Positions 27,130-37,081 are shown, counted from the stretch's first letter. The stretch: 64,000 nt of DNA from Rhodopseudomonas palustris (GCF_013415845.1 NZ_CP058907.1:124001-188000); one strand, 5' to 3'. The notes: generated by a model not told the origin, from the sequence alone. Program-made: numbers and translations.

Positions 27130-28221
27130 TCAATCCGCTGAGGCCGGCTGCTTGGCTTGTTGCCAGGCCATGATCTCGCGCGGGATCTGGTTCAGCGACA
27201 CCACCTTCTCGACGGCGCCGCAGGCGATCGCTTCCTTCGGCATGCCGAATACGACGCAGCTCTCCTCGTCCTGCGCGCAGGTGTAGGCGCCGAGCTTGCG
27301 CATCTCGAGCAGGCCGCGGGCGCCGTCATCACCCATGCCGGTCATGATGATACCGAGCGCGTTGGCGCCGGCATATTGGGCGGCCGATCGAAACAGCACG
27401 TCGGCCGAGGGACGGTGCCGCGACACCGGCGGGCCGTCCTTAATGGCGATCTGATAGCGCAAGCCGCTGCGGACCAGCAGCATGTGCCGGGCGCCGGGCG
27501 CGATATAGGCCCAGCCCGGCAGCACCGGATCGCCGTCCTCGGCTTCCTTGACGTTGATCTGGCAGCCGGCGTTGAGCCGCTTGGCGAATGCCGCGGTGAA
27601 GCCCTGCGGCATGTGCTGCACGATCAGGATACCGGGGCAGTTCGGCGGTAGCACTTCGAGCACATCGTAAAGCGCTTCGGTACCGCCGGTCGACACCCCG
27701 ATGCACACGATCCGCTCGGTGGTCGGGCGCGACCGCCCGGCGACCGGAGGCGGGATGATCGCATCGGCCGTCAACTTCTGTTCAATCACCTTGCGGGCAG
27801 CGCGGGGGCGGACACGAGCGCGGGCTGCCGACTTGATGGCTTCGCGCAGGCGGCCGGAGCTCTCCATCAGCGCCTGGCGGGTGTCGACCCGCGGCTTGGG
27901 CACGATATCGACGGCGCCCGCCTCGAGCGCCTCGAACATCAGGTCGGAACCTTCGGGCGTCAGTGACGAGCAGATCACCACCGGGATCGGATGCTGCGCC
28001 ATGATCTTGCGGAGGAACGTGATGCCGTCCATCCGCGGCATCTCGATATCGAGCAGGATGACGTCGGGAAGTTCGTTCTGCAGCCGCTTCGCCGCCACGA
28101 ACGGATCGGACGCGGTTCCGATCACTTCGATCTCGGGGTCTTCGGCCAGAATGGTGCCCAGGACCTGTCGCACCGAGGCGGAGTCGTCGACGATCAGGAC
28201 CCGAATCTTCTGCTTCGCCAT
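27130..28221 (-). CDS. cheB: Chemotaxis protein-glutamate methylesterase/deamidase
   Basis: A 363-residue CheB. The N-terminal receiver domain has VLIVDDS, the phospho-acceptor in [13 protein letters not shown], and PKPRVD. The C-terminal esterase has the catalytic Ser in [11 protein letters not shown], His in [17 protein letters not shown] and Asp in [12 protein letters not shown]. The start is ATG 28221, because GGAGC lies 7 nt upstream; ATG 28239 is an alternative. It removes methyl groups from the receptor in this operon after phosphorylation by CheA. Confidence 0.96.
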   Translation of the reverse strand: MAKQKIRVLIVDDSASVRQVLGTILAEDPEIEVIGTASDPFVAAKRLQNELPDVILLDIEMPRMDGITFLRKIMAQHPIPVVICSSLTPEGSDLMFEALEAGAVDIVPKPRVDTRQALMESSGRLREAIKSAARARVRPRAARKVIEQKLTADAIIPPPVAGRSRPTTERIVCIGVSTGGTEALYDVLEVLPPNCPGILIVQHMPQGFTAAFAKRLNAGCQINVKEAEDGDPVLPGWAYIAPGARHMLLVRSGLRYQIAIKDGPPVSRHRPSADVLFRSAAQYAGANALGIIMTGMGDDGARGLLEMRKLGAYTCAQDEESCVVFGMPKEAIACGAVEKVVSLNQIPREIMAWQQAKQPASAD

Positions 28222-28241
28222 CTGATGCGCTCCAATCATCC

Positions 28242-29084
28242 CTACAGTTTAAAGACGGTTGGTTGAACCTGCCTTAACTTCGGCAGGGCGCTGTGAATCA
28301 TCGACTCGGAATGGCCGACAAGCAGGTAACCGCCCGGGCGTAGATGCGAGCACAACTGCTCGACCACTTTGCGCTGGGTTTCACGATCGAAATAGATCAG
28401 CACGTTGCGGCAGAAGATGACGTCGACGTCGCGGTCCACCGGATAGGACGAATCCATCAGGTTCATCCGCGTAAAATTGGTCAGACGCCGCAGCTCCGGC
28501 ACCACCCGCACCTCTTCCCGGCTGCGGTCGCGCGAGGTCAGGAAGTAACGCTCGACGAATTGCGGCGGCACCGGCGCGGTGACCTCGCGATTGTAGATCG
28601 CCGCGGTGGCGACGCGCAGCACGGCGGTCGAAATATCGGTGCCGAGGATCCGGAACTGAAACCGCGAACCGGCCCGCACCATATCGTCGAGCACCATCGC
28701 AGTGGTGTAGGCCTCCATGCCGGTCGAACAGGCCGCACTCCAGACCTTCAGATCGTTGGACTTGCGGTTCGGAAGCTTCAACAACTCCGGAACCGCGACC
28801 GTCTTCAGAAAGTCGAAATGCTGCGGTTCGCGGAAGAAGTCGGTCTTGTTGGTGGTGACGACATCGATCAGATGCGTCAGCTCATCGTCCAGCACCGCCT
28901 TGTCGAACAAATTGTCGACATACTCGCTGACGCCCGAATAGTTCAGTGCGCGCACGCGCTTGTGCAGCCGTCCCTCGAGCATCAGACGCTTGGCGTTCGG
29001 CATCTTGATGCCGACCTGGTCTTCGATCAGTTCGGCAAGGGAACGGAATTGCCTGTCGGATAATTGGCGTTTGGCGTGGACCAT
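28242..29084 (-). CDS. cheR: Chemotaxis protein methyltransferase
   Basis: A 280-residue CheR, full length from ATG 29084. The N-terminal helical domain ([40 protein letters not shown]) and the SAM-binding core ([56 protein letters not shown]) are present. No C-terminal tetratricopeptide extension is seen. It methylates receptor glutamates, opposing cheB just downstream. A longer reading from 29201 is possible but has no supporting similarity. Confidence 0.95.
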   Translation of the reverse strand: MVHAKRQLSDRQFRSLAELIEDQVGIKMPNAKRLMLEGRLHKRVRALNYSGVSEYVDNLFDKAVLDDELTHLIDVVTTNKTDFFREPQHFDFLKTVAVPELLKLPNRKSNDLKVWSAACSTGMEAYTTAMVLDDMVRAGSRFQFRILGTDISTAVLRVATAAIYNREVTAPVPPQFVERYFLTSRDRSREEVRVVPELRRLTNFTRMNLMDSSYPVDRDVDVIFCRNVLIYFDRETQRKVVEQLCSHLRPGGYLLVGHSESMIHSALPKLRQVQPTVFKL

Positions 29085-29219
29085 CGAGCTACTCGTCAAT
29101 CCGGTCCAGCGACCGTTCGTCTGGTACTCGACGCCGGCCCCGTCGATCGTGCGACGGCCTGCCGGCGTTTCGAAAGTGAACGCCCGATCAGGGGCGTTCA
29201 CCGGTGTTGCGTTTGGGAT

Positions 29220-29239
29220 GGCGGGACCTTAGTCCCGCC
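29220..29239. repeat. Hairpin between the MCP gene and cheR
   Basis: GGCGGGAC (29220-29227) and GTCCCGCC (29232-29239) form a perfect 8-bp stem with a CTTA loop, 7 bp after the MCP stop. No T-tract follows on the minus strand, so it is probably an mRNA processing or stability element, not a full terminator. Confidence 0.55.
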
Positions 29240-29245
29240 GATCCG

Positions 29246-31447
29246 TCAGCGCTGGAAGTCAGCGTCGCGATCGTCTTCGCCGTCACCGAGCGCGAAGGCG
29301 AAGCCACCGCCGCCCCCCGCGGCCTTCAGCTGGCGCTGCGGCTTGGCGGCCTGCGGCTTCTTGGTGCCACGGTCGACCGAAGCCATGTGGGCGGCCTTGG
29401 CACGGAGCTGGTTGACGGCCTTGTCGATCGGCGCGCCGTGCGCCTTCGACTTGTCCTGGTCGATGCGGAAGAACGCGATGGTCGACTGCAGCTGCTCGGC
29501 CTGCGAAGCGAGTTCTTCCGAGGTCGAAGAGACCTGCTCGGAGGCGCTGGCATTCTGCTGGCCGACCTTGTCGAGCTGCTGGATCGCCTGGTTGATCTGC
29601 GACGAACCGACGTCCTGTTCGCGGCAGGCCGAGGAGATCTCCTGCACCAGCTCCGAGGTCTTCTTGATGTCCGGCACCAGCTTGGCGAGCATCTCGCCGG
29701 CTTCCTGCGCGACCTTCACGGTCTCGCCGGACAGTTCGCCGATTTCGGTCGCCGACGCTTGGCTGCGTTCGGCGAGCTTGCGGACTTCCGAAGCGACCAC
29801 CGCGAAGCCCTTGCCGTGTTCGCCGGCGCGGGCGGCTTCGACCGCGGCGTTGAGCGCCAGAAGGTCGGTCTGACGAGCGATCTCCTGCACGATGGTGATC
29901 TTCTCGGCGATCGTCTGCATCGCCTGAACCGCACGACCCACGGCGGTGCCGCTGGCTTCGGCATCCTTGGCGGACTGCGCGGCGATCTTTTCGGTCTGGC
30001 TGGCGTTCTCGGCATTCTGCTTGATGTTCGCCGCCATCTCTTCCATCGACGACGAAGCTTCTTCGGCCGACGATGCCTGCTCGGTGGCGCCCTGCGACAG
30101 CTGCTCGGCGCTGGCCGACAGTTCCTGGCTGCCCGCGGAGACGTTCTGAGCCGCAGTGAGCGCTTCCGACACGATCTGGCGCAGCTTCTCGACCATCTGC
30201 TCCAGCGCGATGCCCAGGGTGTCCTTCTCCGACAGCCGCTTGGCCTCGATCGTGAGGTTGCCGCGGGCGATCTCGTCGGCGACGCCGGCGGTCGCATTGA
30301 GGTTGGCGGTCATCGCGTTCAGCGACTTCACCAGATCGCCGACTTCGTCATCGCTCGTGGAATTGATCTTGTGGCTGAGATCGCCGATCGCAACCGCATT
30401 GGCGAGCTCCACCGCCTGCGCCAGGCCCCGGCTGATGTTGATGGCGATCCAGAGCGCGGAAGCGACAGCCGCCAGCAGAGACGCGATCACGATGCTGATC
30501 AGCAGCAGCTTGGCGTTGGCAGCGTCGGACGCCGCCTGCTCGCTCATCTCGGCCATCGCCTTCTTGACGTAGTTGACGTAGTCGGTCGCAGCCTGGATCG
30601 CGACCATCGAGGTCGCCCGGCCTTCGGTCCCGGCCAGCGCCGCGGCGCGAATGTTGCCGCCTTCCTTGACGATGTCGGAGACGCGGCCGGCGATCTTGGC
30701 GAAGCGTTCGGACTGGCTGGTGATGGCCGACGACGACAGGCCGACGGCAGACAGCGCCGCGACGCTCTGCTGCGAGCTCGACCGCAGACGCTCGGTGGCG
30801 TCGCCAAGCGCCTTGATGGTGGAGGAGAGGTCTTCGAGGTTCGACGCATAGAACGACAGCGCCAGATCCTTCTGGACCGCCTCACCATCCGCGCGAATCG
30901 ACAGGATCGAGATCAGCGCGTTCGCACGCTCGGCCGACACCGGCAGCTTGCGCGCTTCCGCGAGCGAGCTGTCGACCGCCTCGCTCCAATCCTTGACGAC
31001 CGGCGCACCTTCACTGGTCCAGAGCTGGGCGCCGCGATTGTTGGAATTGAGCGTACCGAACTTGATGATCTGGTCTTCGGTCGCGTTCATCTTGTCGTAC
31101 GCGGTCGAAAACTTCTCGATCATCCGCTTGCCGGCCTCGGTGGCAACTGCAGCGATCTCGTCGCGGATACGAAGAGCATCCTTGCGATACTGCTTCACCT
31201 CGTCGGCGACCTTCTGCAGTTCCGCTTCGGTCGACGCGATGATGATGTCGCGCTGGGCGCGGGTCTGGTACAGAATGTTGTTCTGCAGTTCGCCGGCCTT
31301 GTCGATCCGCTGCGAGCGCGACACCAGGCCTTCCGAGGTCTCAGCCAGTTGCGTCAGCTTGACGTAGGCGATTCCGCCGGTGATGGCGGACAGCAGGATC
31401 ACGACACCAAAGGCGCCGGCCAGCTTTGCTTTAACAGTTAGTCTCAT
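29246..31447 (-). CDS. Methyl-accepting chemotaxis protein
   Basis: A 733-residue transmembrane receptor. Helix 1 spans about residues 9-28. A long periplasmic sensor of about 280 residues follows, mostly helical, consistent with a four-helix-bundle or helical-bimodular sensor. Helix 2 ([20 protein letters not shown]) leads into one or two HAMP units ([21 protein letters not shown] and [18 protein letters not shown]). The signalling tip [30 protein letters not shown] is intact. The C-terminus is a Lys/Gly-rich tail without the NWETF pentapeptide. It presumably feeds the CheA and two CheW proteins of this operon. Confidence 0.95.
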   Translation of the reverse strand: MRLTVKAKLAGAFGVVILLSAITGGIAYVKLTQLAETSEGLVSRSQRIDKAGELQNNILYQTRAQRDIIIASTEAELQKVADEVKQYRKDALRIRDEIAAVATEAGKRMIEKFSTAYDKMNATEDQIIKFGTLNSNNRGAQLWTSEGAPVVKDWSEAVDSSLAEARKLPVSAERANALISILSIRADGEAVQKDLALSFYASNLEDLSSTIKALGDATERLRSSSQQSVAALSAVGLSSSAITSQSERFAKIAGRVSDIVKEGGNIRAAALAGTEGRATSMVAIQAATDYVNYVKKAMAEMSEQAASDAANAKLLLISIVIASLLAAVASALWIAINISRGLAQAVELANAVAIGDLSHKINSTSDDEVGDLVKSLNAMTANLNATAGVADEIARGNLTIEAKRLSEKDTLGIALEQMVEKLRQIVSEALTAAQNVSAGSQELSASAEQLSQGATEQASSAEEASSSMEEMAANIKQNAENASQTEKIAAQSAKDAEASGTAVGRAVQAMQTIAEKITIVQEIARQTDLLALNAAVEAARAGEHGKGFAVVASEVRKLAERSQASATEIGELSGETVKVAQEAGEMLAKLVPDIKKTSELVQEISSACREQDVGSSQINQAIQQLDKVGQQNASASEQVSSTSEELASQAEQLQSTIAFFRIDQDKSKAHGAPIDKAVNQLRAKAAHMASVDRGTKKPQAAKPQRQLKAAGGGGGFAFALGDGEDDRDADFQR

Positions 31448-31501
31448 TTCGAGATTCCTTAGGGTCGAAGGTTTGGGTCAAACTCACGCAACAACAGATC
31501 G

Positions 31502-31529
31502 CGACCTGGCGGCTCAAGCCGCCAGGTCG
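31502..31529 (-). repeat. Hairpin spanning the cheW stop codon
   Basis: A perfect 12-bp stem, CGACCTGGCGGC (31502-31513) with its complement at 31518-31529, and a TCAA loop that contains the stop codon of the downstream cheW. There is no T-tract. It may set the relative amounts of cheW and the following, much larger MCP gene. Confidence 0.6.
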
Positions 31530-32002
31530 TTCGATGGGGTCTCGGCGGCACCGGCCGACACGTCGGTGCCGGCCATGAGGCGCGCCAGATCGAAGATGAT
31601 GACGAAGCGATCGCCCTTGCGACCGATGCCGGCGATGTAGTCCGACTTCCACTTGCCGCCGACGTCGGGGACCTGCTCCAGCGAGCTCTCCTCGATGTCG
31701 GTGACTTCGTAGACACAGTCGGCGACGAAGCCGACGCCGACGACGCGGCCGGCGACCGGCACGTCGAGAATGATGATGCGGGTCGCCTCGGTCGGCGGCA
31801 CAGCCGGCAGATCGAGCTTCAGCCGAAGATCGAGGATCGGATAACCGGTGCCGCGCACGTCGATCATGCCGAGCATGAACTCCGGCGCGTGCGGCAGCCG
31901 GGAGATCGGCCGCATATCGAGGATTTCGCGAACGTTGCGGATCGCCATGCCGAACGTTTCTCCGGCGAGTCCGAGCGTCAGATATTGCGCGGTTTCGGCC
32001 AT
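31514..32002 (-). CDS. cheW: CheW coupling protein (second copy)
   Basis: A 162-residue CheW-like protein. It has the two SH3-like subdomains: YLTLGLAGETFGMAIRNVREILDM, RLPHAPEFMLGMIDVRGTGYPILDLRLKL, and VVGVGFVADCVYEVTDIEESSLEQVPDVGG. It links the receptor to CheA. It follows the other cheW by 60 bp and is not a recent duplicate, since the sequences differ throughout. The stop lies in a hairpin loop. Confidence 0.94.
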   Translation of the reverse strand: MAETAQYLTLGLAGETFGMAIRNVREILDMRPISRLPHAPEFMLGMIDVRGTGYPILDLRLKLDLPAVPPTEATRIIILDVPVAGRVVGVGFVADCVYEVTDIEESSLEQVPDVGGKWKSDYIAGIGRKGDRFVIIFDLARLMAGTDVSAGAAETPSNDLAA

Positions 32003-32062
32003 GTCTTCCTCACTTCAACACTGGTTGGCGGCATTCACTGCCGGATGTCTGACCGAGGACGC

Positions 32063-32533
32063 TCAATTCAGGATCCGTTCCATGTTCGGCACGACGACGA
32101 ATTCGTCGCGCCACTTGGTGATGAAGCGGATGTATTCCGGCTTCCAATGCATGCCGACGCGCGGGGTCTGCTGCACGTCGGTGCGCGAAATCTCGGTGAC
32201 TTCGTAGACGCGGTCGGCACTGACGCCGACCAGCACCGCCTCGTTGTCGAGGCGGACTTCAAGCACCACGATGCGGCTGTCGGCCGTGTGGGTTTGCACC
32301 GGCATGCCGAAGCGGATGCGTAGGTCGGCGAACGGAATGACGTTGCCGCGGACGTTGATCACCCCCGGCACGAACGCCTTTGCGCCGGCGACCTTGGTGG
32401 CCGGGATCGGATCGATGATCTCGCGGACGAGGCCGGCGTCGATCGCGAACTTCTCGTCGCCGAGTCCGATCATCACCACCTGCATCGCGTCGGCATCGCC
32501 GTCGGTTGCGCCCTGAACCCGATCGCTACTCAT
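32063..32533 (-). CDS. cheW: CheW coupling protein (first copy)
   Basis: A 156-residue CheW-like protein with an about 15-residue acidic N-terminal extension, then MQVVMIGLGDEKFAIDAGLVREIIDP, FVPGVINVRGNVIPFADLRIRFGM and VGVSADRVYEVTEIS. Its ATG overlaps the cheA stop by one base (TGATG), so its translation is coupled to cheA. Two different CheW proteins in one operon suggest separate roles in array building or in coupling different receptors. Confidence 0.94.
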   Translation of the reverse strand: MSSDRVQGATDGDADAMQVVMIGLGDEKFAIDAGLVREIIDPIPATKVAGAKAFVPGVINVRGNVIPFADLRIRFGMPVQTHTADSRIVVLEVRLDNEAVLVGVSADRVYEVTEISRTDVQQTPRVGMHWKPEYIRFITKWRDEFVVVPNMERILN

Positions 32534-34599
32534 CAGGCTGCCTCGCTCATCTGCTTTTCGGATTGCGCCTGGGCGAGACCGACGAGCTGCACGACGTCGA
32601 GGATCAGCGCTGCCGTTCCGTCACCCAGGATGGTGGCACCGGAGAACATCGTGACGTCGGAGTGCAGCTTCGACAGTGATTTGATGACAGTCTGGTGGTT
32701 GCCGATGATCTGATCGGCCACCAGACCGACGCGGGTCTCGCCGGTCGAAATGATGATCGTCTTCTGGTGCTGGTCCGGTTCGCCGTCCGCGTCGAAGATT
32801 TGGCGGAGGCGCAGGAACGGCACGAGGTTGCCGCGGACGTTGAGGAAGTTGCGGCTGCGCGAACGCTCGTCCTCGGCGGTGAGTTCGACGCACTCTTCCA
32901 CCGCTGACAGCGGAATGATGTAGCGGCCGCTGCCGACGCGGATCAGCAGACCTTCGATGATCGCGAGCGTCAGCGGCAGGCGCAGCGTGACGGTGGTGCC
33001 GTCACCCGGCACCGTCGACAGGTCGATCGACCCGCGCATGTTCTCGATGGTGCGCTTGACCACGTCCATGCCGACGCCGCGCCCCGACAGCGCCGAAACG
33101 GTCTGCGCCGTCGAGAAGCCGGGGTGGAAGAGGAACTGATGGACTTCCTGGTCGGAGGCGGTAGCCCCCGGCGCGATCAATCCCTGCTCTTCCGCCTTGG
33201 CGCGGATGCGCGCGGTGTTCAGCCCGCCGCCATTGTCCTTCACGGTCACGAGGACCTGGGCGCCGGCATGCACGGCGGCGAGTTCGATCCGGCCCTGCTC
33301 CGGCTTGCCGGCGGCGACCCGCGCGGCCGGCGCTTCGATACCGTGGTCGATCGCGTTGCGGATCAGATGGACGAGCGGATCAGCCAGGCACTCGATCATC
33401 GTCTTGTCGAGTTCGGTGTCCTCACCCGAGGTGATGAATTCCACCGGCTTGCCGAGATCGCGCGACAGATCGTGCACCAAGCGGCGGAAGCGGCCGAACA
33501 GCGAGCCGATCGGGACCATGCGGGCACCCATCGTGGTGTCGCGCAGGCTGGAGGCGAGGCGTTCGATCTCTTCGGCGATCAGCTTGATCGAGATATCGTT
33601 GCCGGAAGCTGCGAGTTGGGTCAGGCGCGCTTGAGCGATCACCAGCTCGCCAACCCGATCCATCAGCTCGTCGAGCCGTTCGGCCTGAACCCGGACGGTG
33701 GCGATGCCGCGATCGTCGGCGCGGCGCGGCTCGCCGCTGCGGCGCTCCACGGTCGGCGCGGCTGGCGCTGCGGTCGCGGCCTGCGGCGCGGGCTTGGTCT
33801 CCTCCGCAGCCTGAGGTGGCTCCGGCGGCAGAATGGAAACGTCGGGCAGTTCGAGCACCGGCACCGGCTGCGGGGTTTCGCCTTCGAACAGCGGCTCCAG
33901 CGACAGCTGCATCTCGTCCTGGACGAACATGAAGACGTCGTCGATCGCGGCCTTGTCGCAATCCGAATGCAGCGAGACGTCCCACTTCAGATAACAATCC
34001 TCGGGCACCAGCTCGTCGAGGAACGGAATGCCATCGGTCAGCGGCATCGCGAAGCAGGAGCCGAGCTTGCTGAGGTCGTCGAGCAGGTCGAGCGGGTTGG
34101 ACCCGTTGCGCAGGATCTGGGAGTCGAATTCGAAGCGAAGATGCCAGCCGACCTGGCGACGCTCAGACACCGGCGCAGGTGCAGGCTCCTGCGCGGGCGA
34201 CGATACGGGGGCTTCGACGGCTTCGGTCGGCGAAACGAATCGGCTGAGATCGGCCAGGATTGCTTCGCCGATGATTGCATCGGCCTCGTCCGGCGTTTCG
34301 ATCAGCGCGCGGATGAAATCCTTGGCGGCCAGCGCGACCGAGACCAGGTCCTGAGTCGGCTTGATCTCGCCCTTGCGGACGCGCTCGAACGCGGTCTCGA
34401 ATTCGTGGGTGAAGGTGGCGACCTTGTCGAACCCGAACATCGCGCCCGACCCCTTGATGGTGTGCAGGGCGCGAAACGCGGAGTCGACCAGTTCACGGTC
34501 GTCGGGATTCTGGCCGAGATCGAGCAGCGCCGCTTCCAGCACCTCGAACAGCTCGGCCGCCTCTTGGCGGAAGACGGCTGCCGGATCGATCGTGGTCAT
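32533..34599 (-). CDS. cheA: Chemotaxis histidine kinase
   Basis: A 688-residue CheA with domains in the usual order: P1 phosphotransfer with the phospho-acceptor in ALHTIKGSGAMFGF (near residue 48); a P2-like region about residues 150-250; a dimerisation P3 (VRVQAERLDELMDRVGELVIAQARLTQ); a P4 ATPase with HLIRNAIDHGIEAPAARVAAGK, DNGGGL and SGRGVGMDVV; and a CheW-like P5 at the C-terminus. It phosphorylates CheY, CheB and perhaps the divergent HD-GYP regulator. It is coupled to cheY (ATGA) and to cheW. Confidence 0.97.
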   Translation of the reverse strand: MTTIDPAAVFRQEAAELFEVLEAALLDLGQNPDDRELVDSAFRALHTIKGSGAMFGFDKVATFTHEFETAFERVRKGEIKPTQDLVSVALAAKDFIRALIETPDEADAIIGEAILADLSRFVSPTEAVEAPVSSPAQEPAPAPVSERRQVGWHLRFEFDSQILRNGSNPLDLLDDLSKLGSCFAMPLTDGIPFLDELVPEDCYLKWDVSLHSDCDKAAIDDVFMFVQDEMQLSLEPLFEGETPQPVPVLELPDVSILPPEPPQAAEETKPAPQAATAAPAAPTVERRSGEPRRADDRGIATVRVQAERLDELMDRVGELVIAQARLTQLAASGNDISIKLIAEEIERLASSLRDTTMGARMVPIGSLFGRFRRLVHDLSRDLGKPVEFITSGEDTELDKTMIECLADPLVHLIRNAIDHGIEAPAARVAAGKPEQGRIELAAVHAGAQVLVTVKDNGGGLNTARIRAKAEEQGLIAPGATASDQEVHQFLFHPGFSTAQTVSALSGRGVGMDVVKRTIENMRGSIDLSTVPGDGTTVTLRLPLTLAIIEGLLIRVGSGRYIIPLSAVEECVELTAEDERSRSRNFLNVRGNLVPFLRLRQIFDADGEPDQHQKTIIISTGETRVGLVADQIIGNHQTVIKSLSKLHSDVTMFSGATILGDGTAALILDVVQLVGLAQAQSEKQMSEAA

Positions 34600-34961
34600 G
34601 ACCGCACCAGCTTGCTCACAACGGAGAGCAGTTGCTCCGGCTTGAACGGCTTGGTGATCCAGCCGGTGGCACCGCAGCTCTTGGCCTCCTGCTTGACCGC
34701 GTCATTGGACTCGGTGGTGAGAAACACGATCGGCAGGCCGACCAGGTTGGGCTGCTTGCGGAGCGCCTTGATCAGTTCGAGACCGTTCATCACCGGCATG
34801 TTGAGGTCGGTGATGACGAGGTCGACCTTGGTGGCCTGCGCCTTCGACAGGCCCTGGGCGCCGTCGCCGGCTTCGACGACGCTGTGGCCGGCCGGCTCGA
34901 GCGTCACCTTGATCATCTGGCGGATGCTGGGGGAATCGTCGACGGTGAGGATCGTGGCCAT
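34596..34961 (-). CDS. cheY: Chemotaxis response regulator CheY
   Basis: A 121-residue single-domain receiver. TVDDSPSIRQM, the phospho-acceptor in LVITDLNMPVMNGLE, FLTTES and the ATGWITKPFKPEQL lysine are all at canonical places. It is the second gene of the operon: 1 bp overlaps the STAS gene stop, and its own stop overlaps cheA. Whether it acts on a flagellar motor or another output cannot be told from sequence. Confidence 0.96.
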   Translation of the reverse strand: MATILTVDDSPSIRQMIKVTLEPAGHSVVEAGDGAQGLSKAQATKVDLVITDLNMPVMNGLELIKALRKQPNLVGLPIVFLTTESNDAVKQEAKSCGATGWITKPFKPEQLLSVVSKLVRS

Positions 34962-35284
34962 TACGAGCCACCTTTCTTTTGCGGGAAATGCTTGTCGATT
35001 ATTTCGTCGCCGGTGAAGCCGGCGCGCTGAATGGTGTTGAGAAGGACCTCGGAGAGTTCTGTCAGCACCACCGGGCGGCCCTGAGCCTCTCCGGTCTTGG
35101 CGGTCGACAGCAGAAGCTGGATCGAGGTGAGATCGGCCCTGTTCACTTTTGAACAGTCGATCTCCAGCGGACCTTGGCGGCCGAGCGCTTCCTGGATCGT
35201 CTCGTGGATACTTCGGATGGAAGAGATACTACAGTCGGAAGGAAGCCGAAGCGCGGCTCCCGCTTCGGTGGGATCAAACGTCAT
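34961..35284 (-). CDS. STAS-domain protein, first gene of the che operon
   Basis: A 107-residue single STAS domain (the anti-sigma-factor-antagonist fold): LRLPSDCSISSIRSIHETIQEAL, LEIDCSKVNRADLTSIQLLLSTAKT and RPVVLTELSEVLLNTIQRAGF. The segment RADLTSIQ lies where SpoIIAA-type proteins have D-S-S-G, so a Thr or Ser may take the place of the phosphorylated serine. Small STAS proteins at the head of chemosensory operons have been seen in other alphaproteobacteria, but their role is unclear. Confidence 0.85.
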   Translation of the reverse strand: MTFDPTEAGAALRLPSDCSISSIRSIHETIQEALGRQGPLEIDCSKVNRADLTSIQLLLSTAKTGEAQGRPVVLTELSEVLLNTIQRAGFTGDEIIDKHFPQKKGGS

Positions 35285-35572
35285 TGCTATCCCCAGCCGC
35301 GAGACGACTAACCGTCGCTGCGCGATTACTTTGTCGATACAGGGAAGCGTGACGCTGAATTATTAAGATAGTGTACTACGCCTCGCTAAACTGCATCTGT
35401 GCAAAGCACTTAGTGCCGGACGCATAGCTCGGGCCCGCCGATACGGTGAACTACGGGGCAATTCCCGATTTTTAGATTAGATCAAAAGATACGGAGACCG
35501 ATGACGCTTAGTTCGGACTTAACGGATAGCCGTTAGGTTGAATTTTGACGCACTTACTGCGAGTTGCGCATT
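35285..35572. promoter_or_regulatory. Divergent, AT-rich promoter region of the che operon and the HD-GYP regulator, with a CtrA-like box
   Basis: This 288-bp region is clearly richer in A+T than its surroundings. At 35508-35523 it has TTAG-N7-TTAAC, one mismatch from the alphaproteobacterial CtrA consensus TTAA-N7-TTAA(C). The right half-site is 54 bp before the ATG at 35573, a place compatible with overlap of the -35 region. A small palindrome, CGGATAGCCG, follows at 35523-35532. The other side should hold the che promoter. Confidence 0.5.
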
Positions 35573-36730
35573 ATGCTTATTCAAGCACTGGTTGTGGACG
35601 ATAGTCGGTCCGCGTTGGATTACTTGAAGCGAACGATCGAGGCAGACGGGCAAGTCCACGTCATCGCCTTCACCGATCCGCTAGAGGCGCTGTCGTCGGC
35701 CCGCAACATCGACATCGACATCGTCTTTGCCGACTATGAAATGCCGAAGATGGACGGCATCAGCCTGATCCGCAGACTTCGGTCGCTGCCGAAATTCTCC
35801 GACATTCCGATCGTGATGATCACCTCGATCGAGAGCGACGAGGTACGGCTGCAGGCGCTCGATGCCGGCGCGACCGACTTCCTGCCGAAGCGGCCCAAGA
35901 GCCTGGAGACCCAGGTCCGGCTGCGCAACATGATCCGGCTCGGCTCCGCGGTTCGCAAGCTGAACGACCGCGCCGCGCTGCTGGCGAGCGAGGTGGCGCG
36001 CGCCACGCACGCGCTGCAGGAGCGGGAGGAAGAGATCATTCTTCGGCTGGCGCTGTCGGTCGAGTATCGCGACAACGACACCGGCGATCACACCCTCAGG
36101 GTCGCAAAGTACAGCCGGATGATCGCGGAAGGATTAGGACTGCCGGAAAGGCTGTGCCGCGACATCTATCTGGCCGCCCCGCTGCACGATGTCGGCAAGG
36201 TCGCCACGCCCGACCATATTCTCCTCAAGCCGGGCAAGCTGACGCCGGACGAGATCGCCGTGATGCAGACTCACACCACGATCGGCGCATCGATTCTCGC
36301 CGGCAGCCGATGCGAACTCATTCAGCTCGCCGCCGACATCGCGATCGGCCATCACGAGCGGTGGGACGGCAAAGGCTACCCGAACAAACTGAAGGGTGCC
36401 GAGATTCCGATCGCGGCCCGAATCGTCGCAGTCGCCGACGTGTTCGATGCGCTGGCGACCGCGCGTCCATATAAAGTCGCCATGCCGCTCCCGGTGGCGC
36501 GGCAGCACCTCGAAAACGGGCGCGGACAGCACTTCGATCCGACCTGCGTCGACGTTTTCCTGGCGCGCTGGGACGAGGTCGTCGCAATTGCCACGGAGCG
36601 ATTGAAGCTGCAGCAGACGCACGACGCGCCGCTGCAGCCATCACCCCCCCCGGACGCTCGGGAGCCGACGATCACACTGCCGGCGTCGAATCGGAAAGCG
36701 GGCCAAACGGGCTTGGTCCCGTCCGAATAG
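35573..36730 (+). CDS. Response regulator with HD-GYP domain (cyclic-di-GMP phosphodiesterase)
   Basis: A 385-residue protein starting at ATG 35573. The receiver domain (residues 1-120) has LVVDDSRS, IVFADYEMPKMDG, MITSIES and LPKRPKS. A coiled linker (LNDRAALLASEVARATHALQEREEE) joins an HD-GYP domain, with metal ligands in GDHTLRVAKYS, LAAPLHDVGKVATPD and IGHHERWDGKGYPNKL. The intact GYP motif supports hydrolysis of cyclic-di-GMP. The C-terminal 30 residues are Pro-rich and disordered. Divergent from the che operon, it is a likely output partner of the local CheA, linking chemosensing to second-messenger turnover. Confidence 0.95.
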   Translation: MLIQALVVDDSRSALDYLKRTIEADGQVHVIAFTDPLEALSSARNIDIDIVFADYEMPKMDGISLIRRLRSLPKFSDIPIVMITSIESDEVRLQALDAGATDFLPKRPKSLETQVRLRNMIRLGSAVRKLNDRAALLASEVARATHALQEREEEIILRLALSVEYRDNDTGDHTLRVAKYSRMIAEGLGLPERLCRDIYLAAPLHDVGKVATPDHILLKPGKLTPDEIAVMQTHTTIGASILAGSRCELIQLAADIAIGHHERWDGKGYPNKLKGAEIPIAARIVAVADVFDALATARPYKVAMPLPVARQHLENGRGQHFDPTCVDVFLARWDEVVAIATERLKLQQTHDAPLQPSPPPDAREPTITLPASNRKAGQTGLVPSE

Positions 36731-36898
36731 TTCGATCGGAGGCGCACCTGCCGCGCAGGCCGAACGACCATGTCGCCTCGGCAGCAGGGCGAAGCGGATC
36801 GTGTTCGCCCGGCGGCCGGCGGCGCATTCTGGACAGGATTGAACGCCGCCAACTCGGCACCGTGTGTCCGCGACGTGCGTCTAATGAAAGCGAACCCG

Positions 36899-37081
36899 TC
36901 AGGCGGCCAGGTCGGCCCGCTGCTGTTGGGGCGACAGTCTGGATTCCTCGATGAAATCCAGCGCCCCATTGATCTCCACCGCGCACATGCGCGCGGCTTC
37001 CCGGTTCACGAAGATCGCACGGACGACGCCGCGCCGTCCGTTGTCCTTGCAGACTTCGTCGCCAAGCTTGAATTGGTTCAT
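36899..37081 (-). CDS. Small protein with a KOW/SH3-like pattern
   Basis: A 60-residue protein from ATG 37081, with a GGAGAG ribosome site about 9 nt upstream. The core, LGDEVCKDNGRRGVVRAIFVNREAARMCAVEINGALDF, has the spacing of a small SH3-like beta barrel of the KOW type (G-D-x-V ... G-x-x-G-V-V). The C-terminus is Gln/Arg rich. The function is unknown. A perfect TTAA-N7-TTAA box lies 68 bp upstream, which adds support for a real gene. Confidence 0.7.
   Translation of the reverse strand: MNQFKLGDEVCKDNGRRGVVRAIFVNREAARMCAVEINGALDFIEESRLSPQQQRADLAA

Noticed and set aside
29204..31441. Plus-strand frame of 745 codons opposite the MCP gene
   Set aside because: It mirrors the MCP codons in a GC-rich region, has no domain and no ribosome site; the MCP on the other strand is certain.
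33124..35016. Plus-strand frame of 630 codons opposite cheA and cheY
   Set aside because: Shadow of high-GC third codon positions; the opposite strand has complete CheA and CheY domains.
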